Positions 34,600-44,036 of a stretch of 64,000 nucleotides of DNA are shown here, one piece after another. The stretch is from Sulfobacillus thermosulfidooxidans (GTDB lineage Bacteria > Bacillota > Sulfobacillia > Sulfobacillales > Sulfobacillaceae). Location: NCBI RefSeq assembly GCF_001280565.1, contig NZ_LGRO01000001.1, positions 434,001 through 498,000 of the forward strand, given 5' to 3'. The translations under genes and the position numbers were made by a program. Within the stretch, counting starts at the first letter, position 1. Every line of letters starts with the position of its first letter. The notes under the pieces are model-generated. The model did not search any database. It was not told the DNA's origin and saw only the letters and a list, made by a program, of their open reading frames with translations.

Positions 34600-35533
34600 A
34601 ATCGTCGGCGCGGTGCCCATGCGATATTGGGCATCATATGGAGCCGGAGCCCCATCATGCCAACGTCCATGCAAGCGGCGCTCATGGTCAAACCGGATCC
34701 CCTCGGTCGTTACCGTATACGCCTCGGCCCCTGTCTGAAATCCCTAATTTCGCCAGCATTCGGTTTCGAGCCCACGGTGCCAGGATTCGCTGGGCGCATT
34801 CTTATTCGGGGTGGCCACGGGAATGCGTTCATGCGTCATCCCTAAGGCCTGACATCCCGTGGCCCACGCTTGGGCCACAAATTGGGGCCCATTGTCGGTC
34901 CGAATGACCGGGACCGTCTTCCCCCAATCCGCTTGACGGGCTCGTACCGCGCCTTGCAAGGCGCGGAACGCCTGAACAGCGGGACAATGAGACCCAATAT
35001 GGTAGGCGAGAATGGACCGAATCAAAGACATCGATGACGTGACAGAGGTAAAAAAAGCGATCTTCGCCGGCGATGTATCCGTATTTCAAATCCATTTCCC
35101 CCAGTGGACTGGGGCCCGTGACCACGCGATGGGCGGCGATGACGCGAGGCGGCCGGTTGTCGGGAGACCGCAAGCGTTGTCCCGGCAAGAGGCGATAGAC
35201 CGTCTTTTTATTGATGATCAGGTCGTGCTCCCGACGGATCCCTGTGGTCCATTGGCGATAGCCATAGCATTGTCCCTCGCCGGCGGTAATCAACGCATTC
35301 GTTTATAATCGCCAACGGGTGCATGGAGCATGGGGATATCGGACTTCCCACGCCGTGCTGACCGAACAAGTCCTCGCCTCACCATCCTTGGGGGCCTGAC
35401 CAAAGTCTCCGCTGTCCTCCCCCAAGGATGGAACCGATTCCACTGGTTTCCTATGGCCACGAGTTTTTGGTGTCCATGCTATGGACGCAAGTCCATGCGA
35501 TCGGTATGTTCTAAATGTGCATTTTCGTCTCAT
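34600..35533 (-). pseudogene. IS3-family transposase OrfB, frameshifted
   Basis: Minus-strand frames together give an OrfB. The first (about 35340-35080) reads MLHAPVGDYKRM then GYRQWTTGIRREHDLIINKK and PLGEMDLKYGYIAGEDRFFY. The second (about 35030-34745) reads VIRTDNGPQFVAQAW and NKNAPSESWHRGLETECW. The third (about 34735-34610) reads TGAEAYTVTTEGIRFDHERR and LHGRWHDGAPAPYDAQYR. All three catalytic regions can be recognised, but at least two frameshifts break it. The 5' part up to 35533 may be the OrfA and spacer. Confidence 0.75.
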
Positions 35534-37632
35534 AACCCTGCTTGGGTTCTGGCGATCTGACGAACCCTTTCGAACACGTCATGAATTTCGAACGGACAGG
35601 CTACGGTTTCAGCCCACCAGCGTCCCTGAATGACCTTACTGTTACCCAATTCACTGGGAGGTTTTATTCCTGTGTTACGCCGGGTGAGGACCGCTTCAAA
35701 ATTCTCGTCTGGGGATTCTCCCATAATGTATATGTTTAGGCTCTTAAGGCGGTCTCTTTGCTTCTCGAATTCCCTGTTACGATATCTGTTAGCTGCGCTA
35801 GTGGTCACGTATTGTGCCCTCTTCAATTCGGTCCATATATTCCCAGATCCGGGCTTTAAACTATCACCGTCGACGAGCATGATCCATGGAATTTTAAAGC
35901 CGTTCAGGTCCCTTATGGCTGATCCGGCGTTCGCTTTTCCCCCGAGGCTCAAAATTGTTAACCCCAGAGCCTCAGGGGGTTCGAGGTAAATTTTTTGATA
36001 CCACTCCGGTAGAGCACCGAGTTCTGTGTCACCATCGACGAGTAGTACCGCCGTACTAAATAACAAAGCGGGCCAATTCGGGGAGCGTCCCCAGCGGTCT
36101 TGACGTTGGTAGACCATCTTTTGGGTATCTCTTTGGGTTCTTCGCGAGGTGCCGTGGATTGCCGATTTTGGGAGTTGCATAATTTCGGTGCATTGTGTGG
36201 AAGAATGGCGATAGACACGGCGAACAGTATGTGGGTGGGAGGGCTCGATAAGATACGGCGAATGCGTAATGAGGATGATTTGTGGAGGAAAAGGTTTCGT
36301 AGCACGGTCTTCCAATAACTTCCGAAGTCGAATCAACGCCTGAGGATGTAAAGACCGACCTGGCTCGTCTAAGAGTAGTACATGTGCATTGGAACTAGTT
36401 AACGCAGCACTAAGGTATGCGATCTCGACGGAACCTGATCCACTCCAATGAACAGGAAAACTGTGGATTCCATCTCCCGTTTGCACGAGCGTAATGTTAA
36501 CTTCTGCATGGTCACGGTTACTCAAGGGTTCCATCGTGACGTCAAGGTCATGGGTGGAAAGAGTTTTGAACGTCTCTTGAATGCGACTGAAGCGGTCTCT
36601 CTCAGGGTCTCGGCCTATCTTGAGCGCCAGCAAATACGGTCCAATATGACGACTCGCAAGATTCTTTGTGTGACACCACCATTCCGATTCAGAATATCTT
36701 TGTTTGGGTGGACTCAAAAGGTCTTCGGTTATAATACATCGCCTCAACAAGTAAGCCAGCACGCGTTCAAATGTTGGGTTACCGTTAGGTTCGACCTCAA
36801 GTTCGCGCAAAAATTTCTGCCATGGTGGGTACGCTGTCGCTACATCGTCGTTCCTAAGGCCTGTGTTAACAATCTGATTAGACCCTGCAGATACTAATGT
36901 TTGAACCGTGCTCCAGAGAGATTTCCAATCGAGTGACAAAGTGAGATTTTGGAGGTTTTTGTCTCCTTGCAGCATTTTTAAAAGGATCGTTTGAGTTTTT
37001 TCTGGTAGACATTTAATCCAAACGCTAGCTAATGAGGGATTGCTGTAACTCGAGAGTTGAGTCGGAACTGTTTGGCAAAGGCCGGCATACGGGTTTAAGA
37101 GATGTACCCACTGTCCCTCTGCAACCTTCGGACGGTAATAGATAACCGTATCCCGCAAACCGGTTTGTTGGCAGCCTAACGTACCGGACCATGCCGACTG
37201 GTATATTTTCCCCGAGGCTGATTGAAATAATATGTCAACAAATTTCATCCAACCCGGCAAGGTACCAGTCAGATTTTCAGTAGGCTTCAATGCCCGCCAG
37301 ATCTCCTCACGATTAGCCAGGGCCATTTGAAAATAGGTAGCGATTACTTGACCTTCAGAAGGTTCAGTCCACTCCACATCGATTTCAATTCGACTAGGGC
37401 GATCAGGATTGCGTTTCCAGGCATCAAGCCTCTCTCGCCAATCCACTGGTTCCGCCCCTCGTAACCGTTCCTCGTGAGTTACTAAACCCAGCAAAGTATC
37501 TATCAGACGGAAGAGATTGGTTTTTCCGACTCCGTTCGGTCCAACGAGAATTGTGGGCCTTGGTGAAGAAAAATCCACAGCAAGGTTATCGAATGACAAC
37601 AGATTTTCGGCGCGAAATCCTCGTAACCGCAT
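35530..37632 (-). CDS. OLD-family ATP-dependent nuclease (AAA + TOPRIM)
   Basis: A 700-residue protein. An ABC/SMC-like ATPase domain occupies about residues 1-480: Walker A GPNGVGKTNLF near 31-41, an ABC-signature-like WSGSGSVEIAYLSAAL and Walker B LLLDEPGRSLHPQ near 430, then ILITHSPYLIEP. A TOPRIM nuclease domain follows with LLVDGDTELGALPEW (near 535) and IMLVDGDSLKPG, giving the acidic triad. OLD proteins act in phage interference; class 2 members pair with a UvrD helicase (Gabija). No helicase is adjacent, so this is a solitary class 1-like protein. The start at 37632 has TGGAGG 6 bases upstream; the in-frame 37659 start lies before it. It is flanked by IS debris in a defence-rich region. 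Confidence 0.8.
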   Translation of the reverse strand: MRLRGFRAENLLSFDNLAVDFSSPRPTILVGPNGVGKTNLFRLIDTLLGLVTHEERLRGAEPVDWRERLDAWKRNPDRPSRIEIDVEWTEPSEGQVIATYFQMALANREEIWRALKPTENLTGTLPGWMKFVDILFQSASGKIYQSAWSGTLGCQQTGLRDTVIYYRPKVAEGQWVHLLNPYAGLCQTVPTQLSSYSNPSLASVWIKCLPEKTQTILLKMLQGDKNLQNLTLSLDWKSLWSTVQTLVSAGSNQIVNTGLRNDDVATAYPPWQKFLRELEVEPNGNPTFERVLAYLLRRCIITEDLLSPPKQRYSESEWWCHTKNLASRHIGPYLLALKIGRDPERDRFSRIQETFKTLSTHDLDVTMEPLSNRDHAEVNITLVQTGDGIHSFPVHWSGSGSVEIAYLSAALTSSNAHVLLLDEPGRSLHPQALIRLRKLLEDRATKPFPPQIILITHSPYLIEPSHPHTVRRVYRHSSTQCTEIMQLPKSAIHGTSRRTQRDTQKMVYQRQDRWGRSPNWPALLFSTAVLLVDGDTELGALPEWYQKIYLEPPEALGLTILSLGGKANAGSAIRDLNGFKIPWIMLVDGDSLKPGSGNIWTELKRAQYVTTSAANRYRNREFEKQRDRLKSLNIYIMGESPDENFEAVLTRRNTGIKPPSELGNSKVIQGRWWAETVACPFEIHDVFERVRQIARTQAGL

Positions 37633-37659
37633 AGGAATCCTCCATCGAATTATTTTCAC

Positions 37660-38172
37660 TTAATCATGGTTTATCCTACAGAAATAACTCCAAAACTGTG
37701 CGGAAGTCTCGTCGAGATTATGAGAGTTGCTCCACATCCGATTAGGCCGTCTAATAGGGAATAGGTTGAACACCTGGTCTACCAAAAATCATGCACCGAA
37801 AAGCTCCATGTTCTGCGATTGATGACTTGTTACGAACTAGGAGGTTGAACAGCGAGTTCACCCAATTCATGGACATCTTGCCACGAAAGGAGGGAGCACA
37901 TCGGCATGATAGCCATGAGGCCCCCTCCTTCCGAAAAATTGTGCGTGATATTGCCATTGTACCAGAGCTTGACCTGTTTTTCTTGTGTGTATGCAGTTTC
38001 CCGGGATCGCGGCCAGGTTGGCCGCGATGGGGTCCAATCGGCCGTCGACCTCTGAATGCGTGCCGGAAACCAATTTTATGGAGAAAATTCTTTACGCATG
38101 GGTTGCCATTTCGCGTTCCCCAATGATTTCCCGACGGCGGGCATGCTTTGCCTATAGCATTAAACTCCTTTT
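37660..38172. other. Region without recognised genes
   Basis: Between the OLD gene and the first IS256-like 3' fragment. It has long but motif-free frames on both strands and probably consists of mobile-element debris. Confidence 0.35.
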
Positions 38173-38483
38173 CCGCACGTGATGGATGAACGCCGTGGGA
38201 TTTATCCCGAGGGTCTCGACGGCACTGGCGTGTCAATCGTGTTCGTGAAACCCAATGTGGCCATGCAAATCGCGTCCACGAACCCCTTGGAGCGGTTCAA
38301 TCGGGAAGAGGACCAGCGATGAGTGGGACATTTTCCCCGGTGGTCTGTCAGTCGAACATCCATGGAAAAACTGCCACCCGAGGCGGACGCGCCGCAGAGA
38401 TGACGTGCAGAAGACGACAAACAACGCGCTGAGACAGCTCTCAGGAAACCGAAGCTTTTTACACCACTTGACAAGACGTGATC
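38173..38483 (+). mobile_element. IS256-like 3' fragment, copy A
   Basis: The end of a mutator-type (IS256-like) transposase reads FVKPNVAMQIASTNPLERFN then REEDQR-stop-VGHFP, comparable with the family's ...LERLNREIRRRTRVVGIFP. It continues to a terminus GCTTTTTACACCACTTGACA typical of IS256 right ends. The same segment recurs at 41698-41923 and 46579-46889. Confidence 0.6.
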
Positions 38484-38724
38484 GATAGACTGACTAAGAG
38501 GTTGTTTCTCACAAGATGGTGAAAACGAATGATAAGCTGAACACCTAATCCAAAAATGATTGCTTGGATTGATGTTCTTTCCTAATGTCTTTGTTATAAA
38601 ATTAGATGTATTCTACGTCCATTTTTTAATGATGTATGTTGAACCCTTAGGAAATGTCTAAACGAGAGAAAGGATAAGACGGGTTTCCTCAATATGAATA
38701 GGCGTATTCTTTGATGATGGAGGG

Positions 38725-38736
38725 CCGAACGTTCGG
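38725..38736 (+). promoter_or_regulatory. TetR operator CCGAACGTTCGG
   Basis: A perfect 12-bp palindrome 25 bases upstream of the tetR start. A partially matching AACGAACGATCAGT lies at about 39382, before the next gene, 10 of 14 positions agreeing with GCCGAACGTTCGGT. This indicates autoregulation and control of the downstream gene. Confidence 0.5.
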
Positions 38737-38760
38737 TCATTCTTTTTTCGAAAGGACATC

Positions 38761-39363
38761 TTGCGTGTGAAAACCGATTACAGCCAAGACCATGATCCGA
38801 AGTCTCGCATTTTAGCCGTAGCCCTGAATTTGTTTGATCAATATGGCTATGCGGGTACGAGTATGGAAGCTATCCGGATTGCCGCAGGATTTCGTACCAA
38901 GTCAAGCCTTTATGCCCACTTCTCCAGTAAAGAGCGCATTGCGTCAACGTTGTTTGATCGTATTCTCCAAGAAGAAAACCATGCGTTAGCGCCTTATTTT
39001 CGATCAGAAACGGAAGCCACTATGGATGATGTGTTGAATATCATCGAACATCTAATGGTCTGGGGATTACTGCATCAAGCGGCTTACCGATTCTGTTTTA
39101 TCCAGTGGCACACGGAAATTCCTTTCGCCCATGAGGGTCACGATGCCATTGAAAGGTTGGTAACGTGGGCGACTTTCGTCTTAACGCGTTGCCAACGGGA
39201 AGGCCAAAGGATTCGCCCGTTGTCAGCAGAATTTTTAGTCAAAGCCTGTCAGGGAGTGATCAACCACATGATTGTAACCAGTCCCCAGTCCTTGTCTTAT
39301 GACGAAGCACGGCGATGTGCTCACCACACACGGGAATTGTGTCACGCGATAATTGGCACATAA
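38761..39363 (+). CDS. TetR-family transcriptional regulator
   Basis: A 200-residue protein with the TetR helix-turn-helix at about 15-65 (RILAVALNLFDQYGYAGTSM, IRIAAGFRTKSSLYAHFSSK) and a helical ligand domain. It starts with TTG at 38761 (AAAGGA about 6 bases upstream); GTG at 38767 is an alternative. A perfect CCGAACGTTCGG palindrome lies just upstream. It precedes an NAD-dependent epimerase-like gene by 48 bases, with a related half-site between, so it probably controls that gene and itself. Confidence 0.85.
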   Translation: MRVKTDYSQDHDPKSRILAVALNLFDQYGYAGTSMEAIRIAAGFRTKSSLYAHFSSKERIASTLFDRILQEENHALAPYFRSETEATMDDVLNIIEHLMVWGLLHQAAYRFCFIQWHTEIPFAHEGHDAIERLVTWATFVLTRCQREGQRIRPLSAEFLVKACQGVINHMIVTSPQSLSYDEARRCAHHTRELCHAIIGT

Positions 39364-39411
39364 AAATGTGCTTCAAAAATGAACGAACGATCAGTAAGGA
39401 GAGGGTAGAAG

Positions 39412-40362
39412 ATGCATGTGGTCATCTTGGGAGCGAGTGGTCGTTTAGGACAAGCGGTGGTTCAAACATGGACGAATGGATCACAATGCTTGCCTTATTC
39501 ATCTGCCGCGGGGGTGTTAGGTGTCTCGTCTGATCTCATTACCGCGGTGACGCGAAATCCGGCGCATGTTCATGCGATACAAGGTGTTGAGTGGGCGGTT
39601 TTGGATCCTATGGACCGTTCCAGTCATCATGCACTATTTGAGCGAGCAGATATCGTCATTGACGCCTGTAATCAGCGTTATGATGATTGGAGTCAGTATC
39701 CGGAGATGATTCGCGTGACGTTAGAAGCCTTGGAAAATACGGGGGCCCGGTATGTTTACATCGATAATATTTATCTGTATGGGATTCCTCCGCGTGATCA
39801 GCTGGTGACGGAGACCGTACCGCGACGCCCGATCAGCCAAAAAGGCGCGATCCGTTTCGCTATTGAAACCCAACTTGTGATGCAAATGCAACAAGGACGG
39901 CCCATCGTCATTGTCCGGTTTCCGGATTTCTACAATATTGTCACCGATTCTCTTCCGCGGTATCTGCGGTGGTTTGGGCCGCTCGATCAGCCGCATCAAT
40001 TTATTGACACGAGCGACGCGGCACGCGCTATTAGGTTGATAGCAGAAGACGATGGCGCTTATCAACAAATTTGGCACGTGGCAGGAGACGAACCCATTAC
40101 TGGACAGACCATGCAGGGCATGGTGCAGGAACTCTGGGGTGTCAAAGTTCCTTGCCGCATCTTTGGGCCGCGATTTATTTCACTTCTCGGCATAATCAAT
40201 CCTCTGGCCCGTGGGTTGAAAGAAACGCAATATTTGTGGACAACTCCTGTGATTTTGAACACGGAGAAGTTCGCGAGCCGTTATCATGGTCATTTCGTTA
40301 TCCACTCGCATCAACAGGTTTTGCATGCCATTCTCCAAGCGAGGATGAAAGACCGGGAATAA
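39412..40362 (+). CDS. NAD(P)-dependent epimerase/dehydratase-like (extended/atypical SDR) protein
   Basis: A 316-residue Rossmann protein with the N-terminal nucleotide motif GASGRLGQ (residues 7-14), an acidic DACNQRYDDW region, and YIDNIYLYG where extended SDRs carry the active-site strand; the catalytic Y-x3-K is not clearly retained (ETVPRRPISQKG follows), so it is atypical. TAAGGAGAGG precedes the ATG. It is the second gene of a unit with tetR. The ending abuts an IS1634-like transposase remnant 4 bases after its stop. Substrate unknown; NmrA-like redox sensing or nucleotide-sugar metabolism are alternatives. Confidence 0.7.
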   Translation: MHVVILGASGRLGQAVVQTWTNGSQCLPYSSAAGVLGVSSDLITAVTRNPAHVHAIQGVEWAVLDPMDRSSHHALFERADIVIDACNQRYDDWSQYPEMIRVTLEALENTGARYVYIDNIYLYGIPPRDQLVTETVPRRPISQKGAIRFAIETQLVMQMQQGRPIVIVRFPDFYNIVTDSLPRYLRWFGPLDQPHQFIDTSDAARAIRLIAEDDGAYQQIWHVAGDEPITGQTMQGMVQELWGVKVPCRIFGPRFISLLGIINPLARGLKETQYLWTTPVILNTEKFASRYHGHFVIHSHQQVLHAILQARMKDRE

Positions 40363-40365
40363 ACA

Positions 40366-40704
40366 ATGACAGGCGAAGATATCGTAGACAAGCCACAAAG
40401 CGCGTCCGAGCGCATCATCGGTAAAATCGGCCGTGGTGCGGCCGGATCCCAACAACAAGGCCACATCGGTCCACTGACATGGTGCATGGACGCGATACAG
40501 GGGTCGACGCGCGGTGAGCCAATGGACGATGAGTGCGAAAAGTCGTTCGCCGGGGGACAGGTGGCCACGCGGCGAATCCCACGCAACGGTCTGATTCACG
40601 GCCTCGACGAATCCGATTTCCTCACAGAGGGTCCGGATGACCGGTCCGGCTCCCACAACCATGGGTGTCAGCATGGGTGTGTTTATAAGCGATGACTTCG
40701 CCAT
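40366..40704 (-). pseudogene. IS1634/IS4-type transposase, 3'-truncated
   Basis: From an ATG at 40704 with AAAGGAG upstream, the frame encodes the DUF4277-like N-terminus common to IS1634-type transposases: VVGAGPVIRTLCEEIGFVEA then SPGERLFALIVHWLTARRPL and DDALGRALWLVYD. It is cut at about 40370, right beside the preceding gene, so the catalytic domain is missing. The open frame runs on antisense into the neighbouring gene, but that part is not transposase. Confidence 0.65.
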
Positions 40705-40832
40705 GCGAGACACCATCTCCTTTGCGATCAGCCCAAAAAAAATAATTTTTTTTGCTCTCACTACGTGCGGAAGGTAAGTTGTAAGGTAAGGGGGATTTTC
40801 TGGAATATGCTCAACATCGGAGCCTTGCGTTC

Positions 40833-41075
40833 CTACTCAATGATTTTAGCAAAAACTACAACATCATCGTGATCTGTCCCATGATCTCCATAATAGGCCC
40901 AGGATGTGGGACTCGTTTGCTCAGGAATAGCTGCATGGTGAGTCCAGCGTTCAATGAGGCTCATCACGCGTTCAACGGGCGACTCGCCGGGATGCACCGG
41001 ATCGGAACCGGTGGCGATACAGCATCGGTCACCTTGGGGCGGGATCGAGCGATAAACAGACCATTCGAGAACCAT
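40833..41075 (-). CDS. Small hypothetical protein
   Basis: An 80-residue intact frame with AAAGGGA about 10 bases before its ATG. The sequence looks protein-like (GESPVERVMSLIERW, DHGTDHDDVVVFAKIIE), but I recognise no family. It lies among IS remnants and could be a short survivor of the accessory region. Confidence 0.4.
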   Translation of the reverse strand: MVLEWSVYRSIPPQGDRCCIATGSDPVHPGESPVERVMSLIERWTHHAAIPEQTSPTSWAYYGDHGTDHDDVVVFAKIIE

Positions 41076-41379
41076 GTGTCGTTATCCCTTTCTTCTTTTA
41101 GTTAGATTGTAGCAAATCCGGGCATCTTGGGATGCACCCGGATTTCATATGGGAATCACAGAGTGTTAGGTGAGGTCGAGCCGATGCGAGGTACCCGAAC
41201 GTCATCCGAACTTTTTCAGGGTATTCTGGATATTCGCCATCGTCTCCTTCGCTTTTGCATACGTCGGTGTGATTTACCAGGGAGATCGGAAATCTCTTAC
41301 GCGGCATCCCCTCAAATTCTGGATCCTTTCCACAGATTACTCCGTGACGTTGGTTGTATCGCGTTCGGCTGGGCTTGAC

Positions 41380-41697
41380 AAGACTGTGCGCATTGACCCG
41401 CCTTGCATACTCCCACGATGGGGCCCGTGAATGAGCCCATCGCAAATCGTTTCTGCTAATGTAGGATCCGGAAATAGGGCATGCCATTGAATTAGGGCGA
41501 CTGGGCCTGCCATGGCGATCCCCTTGGCTTGATAGCGGTCATCCACGATTTCCAACACATCCTGACTTTCGGCCTGCGTGAGCGTGGTCCATTGCCCATC
41601 CCTCGAGCAAGAGGCCCCGATCCGCTTTTCCAAGGAGACGAGCCTCAGGATGATACCCCAGACGATATTGTGGGGCCAAGGCTGTTCCCACATGACC
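41380..41697 (-). pseudogene. istB: istB (IS21-family helper ATPase) C-terminal remnant
   Basis: The minus frame reads TLTQAESQDVLEIVDDRYQA, then FPDPTLAETICDGLIHGPHR and GSMQGGSMRTVLSS. This matches the IstB C-terminus, in which ...LEDRY...[29 protein letters not shown] is usual. Upstream parts are scrambled over frames and its 5' side is cut by an IS256-like fragment at 41698. Sequence 41090-41380 beyond it is not recognised. Confidence 0.6.
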
Positions 41698-41945
41698 ATG
41701 GGAAGCAAATCGCGTCCACGAACTCCTTGGAGCAGCTCAATCGGGAAGAGGACCAGCGATGAGTGGGACATTTTCCCCGGCAGGTATGTCAGTCAAACAT
41801 CTATGGAAAAACTGCAACCCGAGGCGGACGCGCCGCAGAGATTACCTGCAGAAGAAGAAAAAACGCGCTAAGGCAGTTCTCAGAAAACCGAAAGCTTTTT
41901 ACACCACTTTACAAGACGTGATCTGCTTTACAAGACGTGATCTGC
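41698..41945 (+). mobile_element. IS256-like 3' fragment, copy B, with a 19-bp tandem duplication
   Basis: It shares with copies A and C the segment from GCAAATCGCGTCCACGAA to ACAAGACGTGATC. The terminus is duplicated: TTTACAAGACGTGATCTGC occurs at 41908-41926 and again at 41927-41945. The fragment ends directly upstream of a carboxymuconolactone-decarboxylase-family gene. Confidence 0.6.
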
Positions 41946-42048
41946 GATCTAGACTGGGTAAGATCGATATGCGAAGACGAGGGAAGAAGGGATTATCATC
42001 GAGGACGTAGAACATTTCCAAGAACGGCGCATTCGTGAGAATCGTCAT

Positions 42049-42357
42049 ATGGCGGAGGCTGATCGGTTCTTTCAGCAGTTCGGTGACCTAGAGAGATTAG
42101 TATACGCCAATGGATCCCTAGACGAACATATGAAGGAATTGATGGGACTCGCGATCTCGATTGCCACACGATGCGACGAATGTGTGATGTACCACATGAC
42201 CCGTTGCGTGGAACTTGCAATTGACCGGGCCAAAATTCTCGAGTCTATCCATATCGCGGTCTTGGCCGGAGGCTCACTAACATTTCCTCAGGCTCGTGTG
42301 GCGTTCCGTGTTTTGGATGACTCCGTGCCATCGATTACCGCAACTGAATCCGAGTGA
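42049..42357 (+). CDS. Carboxymuconolactone decarboxylase/AhpD-family protein, 5' end possibly lost
   Basis: A 102-residue protein with the CMD/AhpD redox signature RCDECVMYHMTRCVEL (C-x2-C-x3-H). The ATG at 42049 has no ribosome site. Reading in frame upstream to about 41962 gives further family-like sequence (EDVEHFQERRIRENRH) with no ATG, GTG or TTG before the stop at 41961, where the IS256-like fragment ends. The IS junction therefore appears to have removed the original start. Family members act as peroxidatic or aromatic-acid enzymes. Expression from ATT or ATC near 41989, or from 42049, is possible but unproven. Confidence 0.65.
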   Translation: MAEADRFFQQFGDLERLVYANGSLDEHMKELMGLAISIATRCDECVMYHMTRCVELAIDRAKILESIHIAVLAGGSLTFPQARVAFRVLDDSVPSITATESE

Positions 42358-42583
42358 CCCTGCGTGGAAGCGAGTTCCCAACTAATGGGATATGAGCTCT
42401 GCAATTCTCGAAAATTCAGCCTGCATCGATCTGGTGAGATCAGTCGTCCTGATGATGCCCACTCGCTAAATCCACCACCAAGCACACAGCCCCAACTCCC
42501 AGCAGGCTGTGTGTTTTGGTTTCCCGATGGCGGATCCCGCGCTTAGATCCCGAAAGTCGAGGAGATGAACGTGTCGAGCTGTG

Positions 42584-42790
42584 TCAAGATCGCGGGATCG
42601 AAGATGCCACAATACCGGCTGTGATCAGCAAGATGATCAGATCGCGGATCTTGTGCTTGATGAGGAAGATAACGGCCATGACTCCGACTGCGAGTGGGAA
42701 GAGCGTGGCGAGCTGGGATGCAATAAAAGTGGTAAATCCTGTAATTGGGTTGCCGACGACAGCGATGAGAGGAATAAGTGCAGAAAACAT
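42584..42790 (-). CDS. Small two-helix membrane protein, C-terminus possibly frameshifted
   Basis: A 68-residue protein with two hydrophobic segments (MFSALIPLIAVVGNPITGF, LATLFPLAVGVMAVIFLIKH), a short basic loop and a third hydrophobic stretch (RDLIILLITAGIVASS). GGAGG lies 8 bases before the ATG at 42790. It stops after IPRS, but a one-base shift would continue with GIFDPAILTQLDTFISSTFG to 42543, a more natural membrane-protein end. The size and topology resemble small pilin or conjugation-channel proteins, but I cannot assign a family. Confidence 0.5.
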   Translation of the reverse strand: MFSALIPLIAVVGNPITGFTTFIASQLATLFPLAVGVMAVIFLIKHKIRDLIILLITAGIVASSIPRS

Positions 42791-42867
42791 AGGAATCGCC
42801 TCCATTGGGGGGGTGCCCATCCCAGTGCCGGGTTATGTGACACAGTGTACCTCGTTCACGGATGATA

Positions 42868-43230
42868 GGTGTCTCAGGAAATTTCCTCCGAACCATCGGC
42901 AGCACGGACTCGCGGAGGTGTCTGGGAAATTTTCCGGTCCCCCAAAAAGACGCTGCCGACTTCGGTCCCGTGCCGAACCGCTTGGCGCTGGGGATCATGC
43001 CGGCCTTTAGGCCCGGCCAGTTGCTCAACCTCTGCGGACATCCTCTCTGGCAAGACCCGCAATCCCACCCGAGCCGACAGGGCCCACAATCCGTCTTCGG
43101 CATCCCGCAGGATGTCCACCCCCGGCACCGTCACCGACTGTTCGGGAAGCGATTTTTTCTTTATACGGGTCGTTACGAGCGATTCCTCCTGAAGATGGGT
43201 TAAGCACTCTCTATTCAACCCAAGAGCCCT
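42868..43230 (-). pseudogene. IS256-family (mutator) transposase N-terminal remnant
   Basis: Minus-strand text such as LRVLPERMSAEVEQLAGPKG, RHDPQRQAVRHGTEVGSVFL and GDRKISQTPPRVRAADGSEE matches the N-terminal part of mutator-type transposases. It stops at about 42874 without the DDE region. It may derive from the same element whose 3' end is found three times nearby. Confidence 0.6.
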
Positions 43231-43273
43231 CAGGATCGCTCGTGTCAATTTCCACGAAAAATGGGGCATTCTC

Positions 43274-43650
43274 CCGCCGTACTGGATGTGATGCTTATCT
43301 CACCAGTTCAGCCATGCATAACCAAAAATCTAGCAAATACTATGGCGGGAATCCCACGAATGTTTAGCGTGGCCTTGATTTGTCTTGATATTGGTCAGGA
43401 CGTGATTAATTATTGCGTCTATGAGCGCATCAACAACACTATGACTTTGCATGGCTGTGTCAAACTTAGCCTGTCCCCTGAAGGACGTGACGACCTGTAA
43501 GTGAGTCTGAATCACATTCCATTTTACAAATTCAGCTCCAAATACTCCAATGGACGCCAGCGTTGTGTCTTGATTGCAGTGTCGCCTGCGTGATATGCCC
43601 AGTATCCGAAGTGAAGCGTGTGGAAGCTAATGATATCGACTTAAAGCGTG
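43274..43650. repeat. 377-bp duplicated segment, copy 1
   Basis: Matches 51418-51794 over 377 bases in the same orientation, with only a handful of substitutions and no gaps. Neither strand shows a gene I recognise. On the minus strand a protein-like stretch (QVVTSFRGQAKFDTAMQSHS, VVDALIDAIINHVLTNIKTN) is open, but it needs a frame change to continue. Immediately right of copy 1 comes an IS605-like remnant; copy 2 is followed by different sequence. Confidence 0.8.
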
Positions 43651-43985
43651 GGAACGTATCGTGGCGTGGTTGTCAACGCACCGACGATGTAACACCACAT
43701 CTGCGAGAGTTGGCGACAAAAGGTAGGGAGCAGCGCTCAATGTGCTTAGACTATTGGGGTATTGGGGTGTTACAAGCTCCCGTCTTTAGTTATCTTAAAT
43801 CGAAAGGTGAAAATCGTTGCAAAAAGTCGGTTCGTTCTGGGCTCGGGTATCAGTGGGGGAACAATGCGACGCGGTGTTCTACCCATGTGGACACAAGCGG
43901 GGCACTCCCACTATCGTATCAACGCTCCAAAAAAATTAAATTTTGGAGAAATAGGAAGGAATTTTTCCGTCGCATAGCGAAATAA
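43651..43985 (+). pseudogene. IS605/TnpB-like 3' remnant
   Basis: About 80 bases (43664-43745) resemble 63170-63255. In one frame both give VVN-PTM-HH-CES text, reminiscent of the zinc-finger end of TnpB proteins (C-x2-C ... C-x2-C). Stops interrupt it. The remainder to 43985 is open but has no motif I recognise. Weak assignment. Confidence 0.3.
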
Positions 43986-44036
43986 GCGACAAAAGACTGT
44001 GGCCAGACGGCTGACCCAAGAAAGGGACGACGTATT

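Noticed and set aside
35530-37632. Gabija (GajA) assignment for the OLD protein
   Set aside because: The adjacent UvrD-type GajB helicase required for Gabija is absent, so only OLD family membership is claimed.
40180-40365. Extension of the IS1634-like frame under the epimerase-like gene
   Set aside because: Transposase similarity ends near 40370; the rest is antisense to a well-supported gene.
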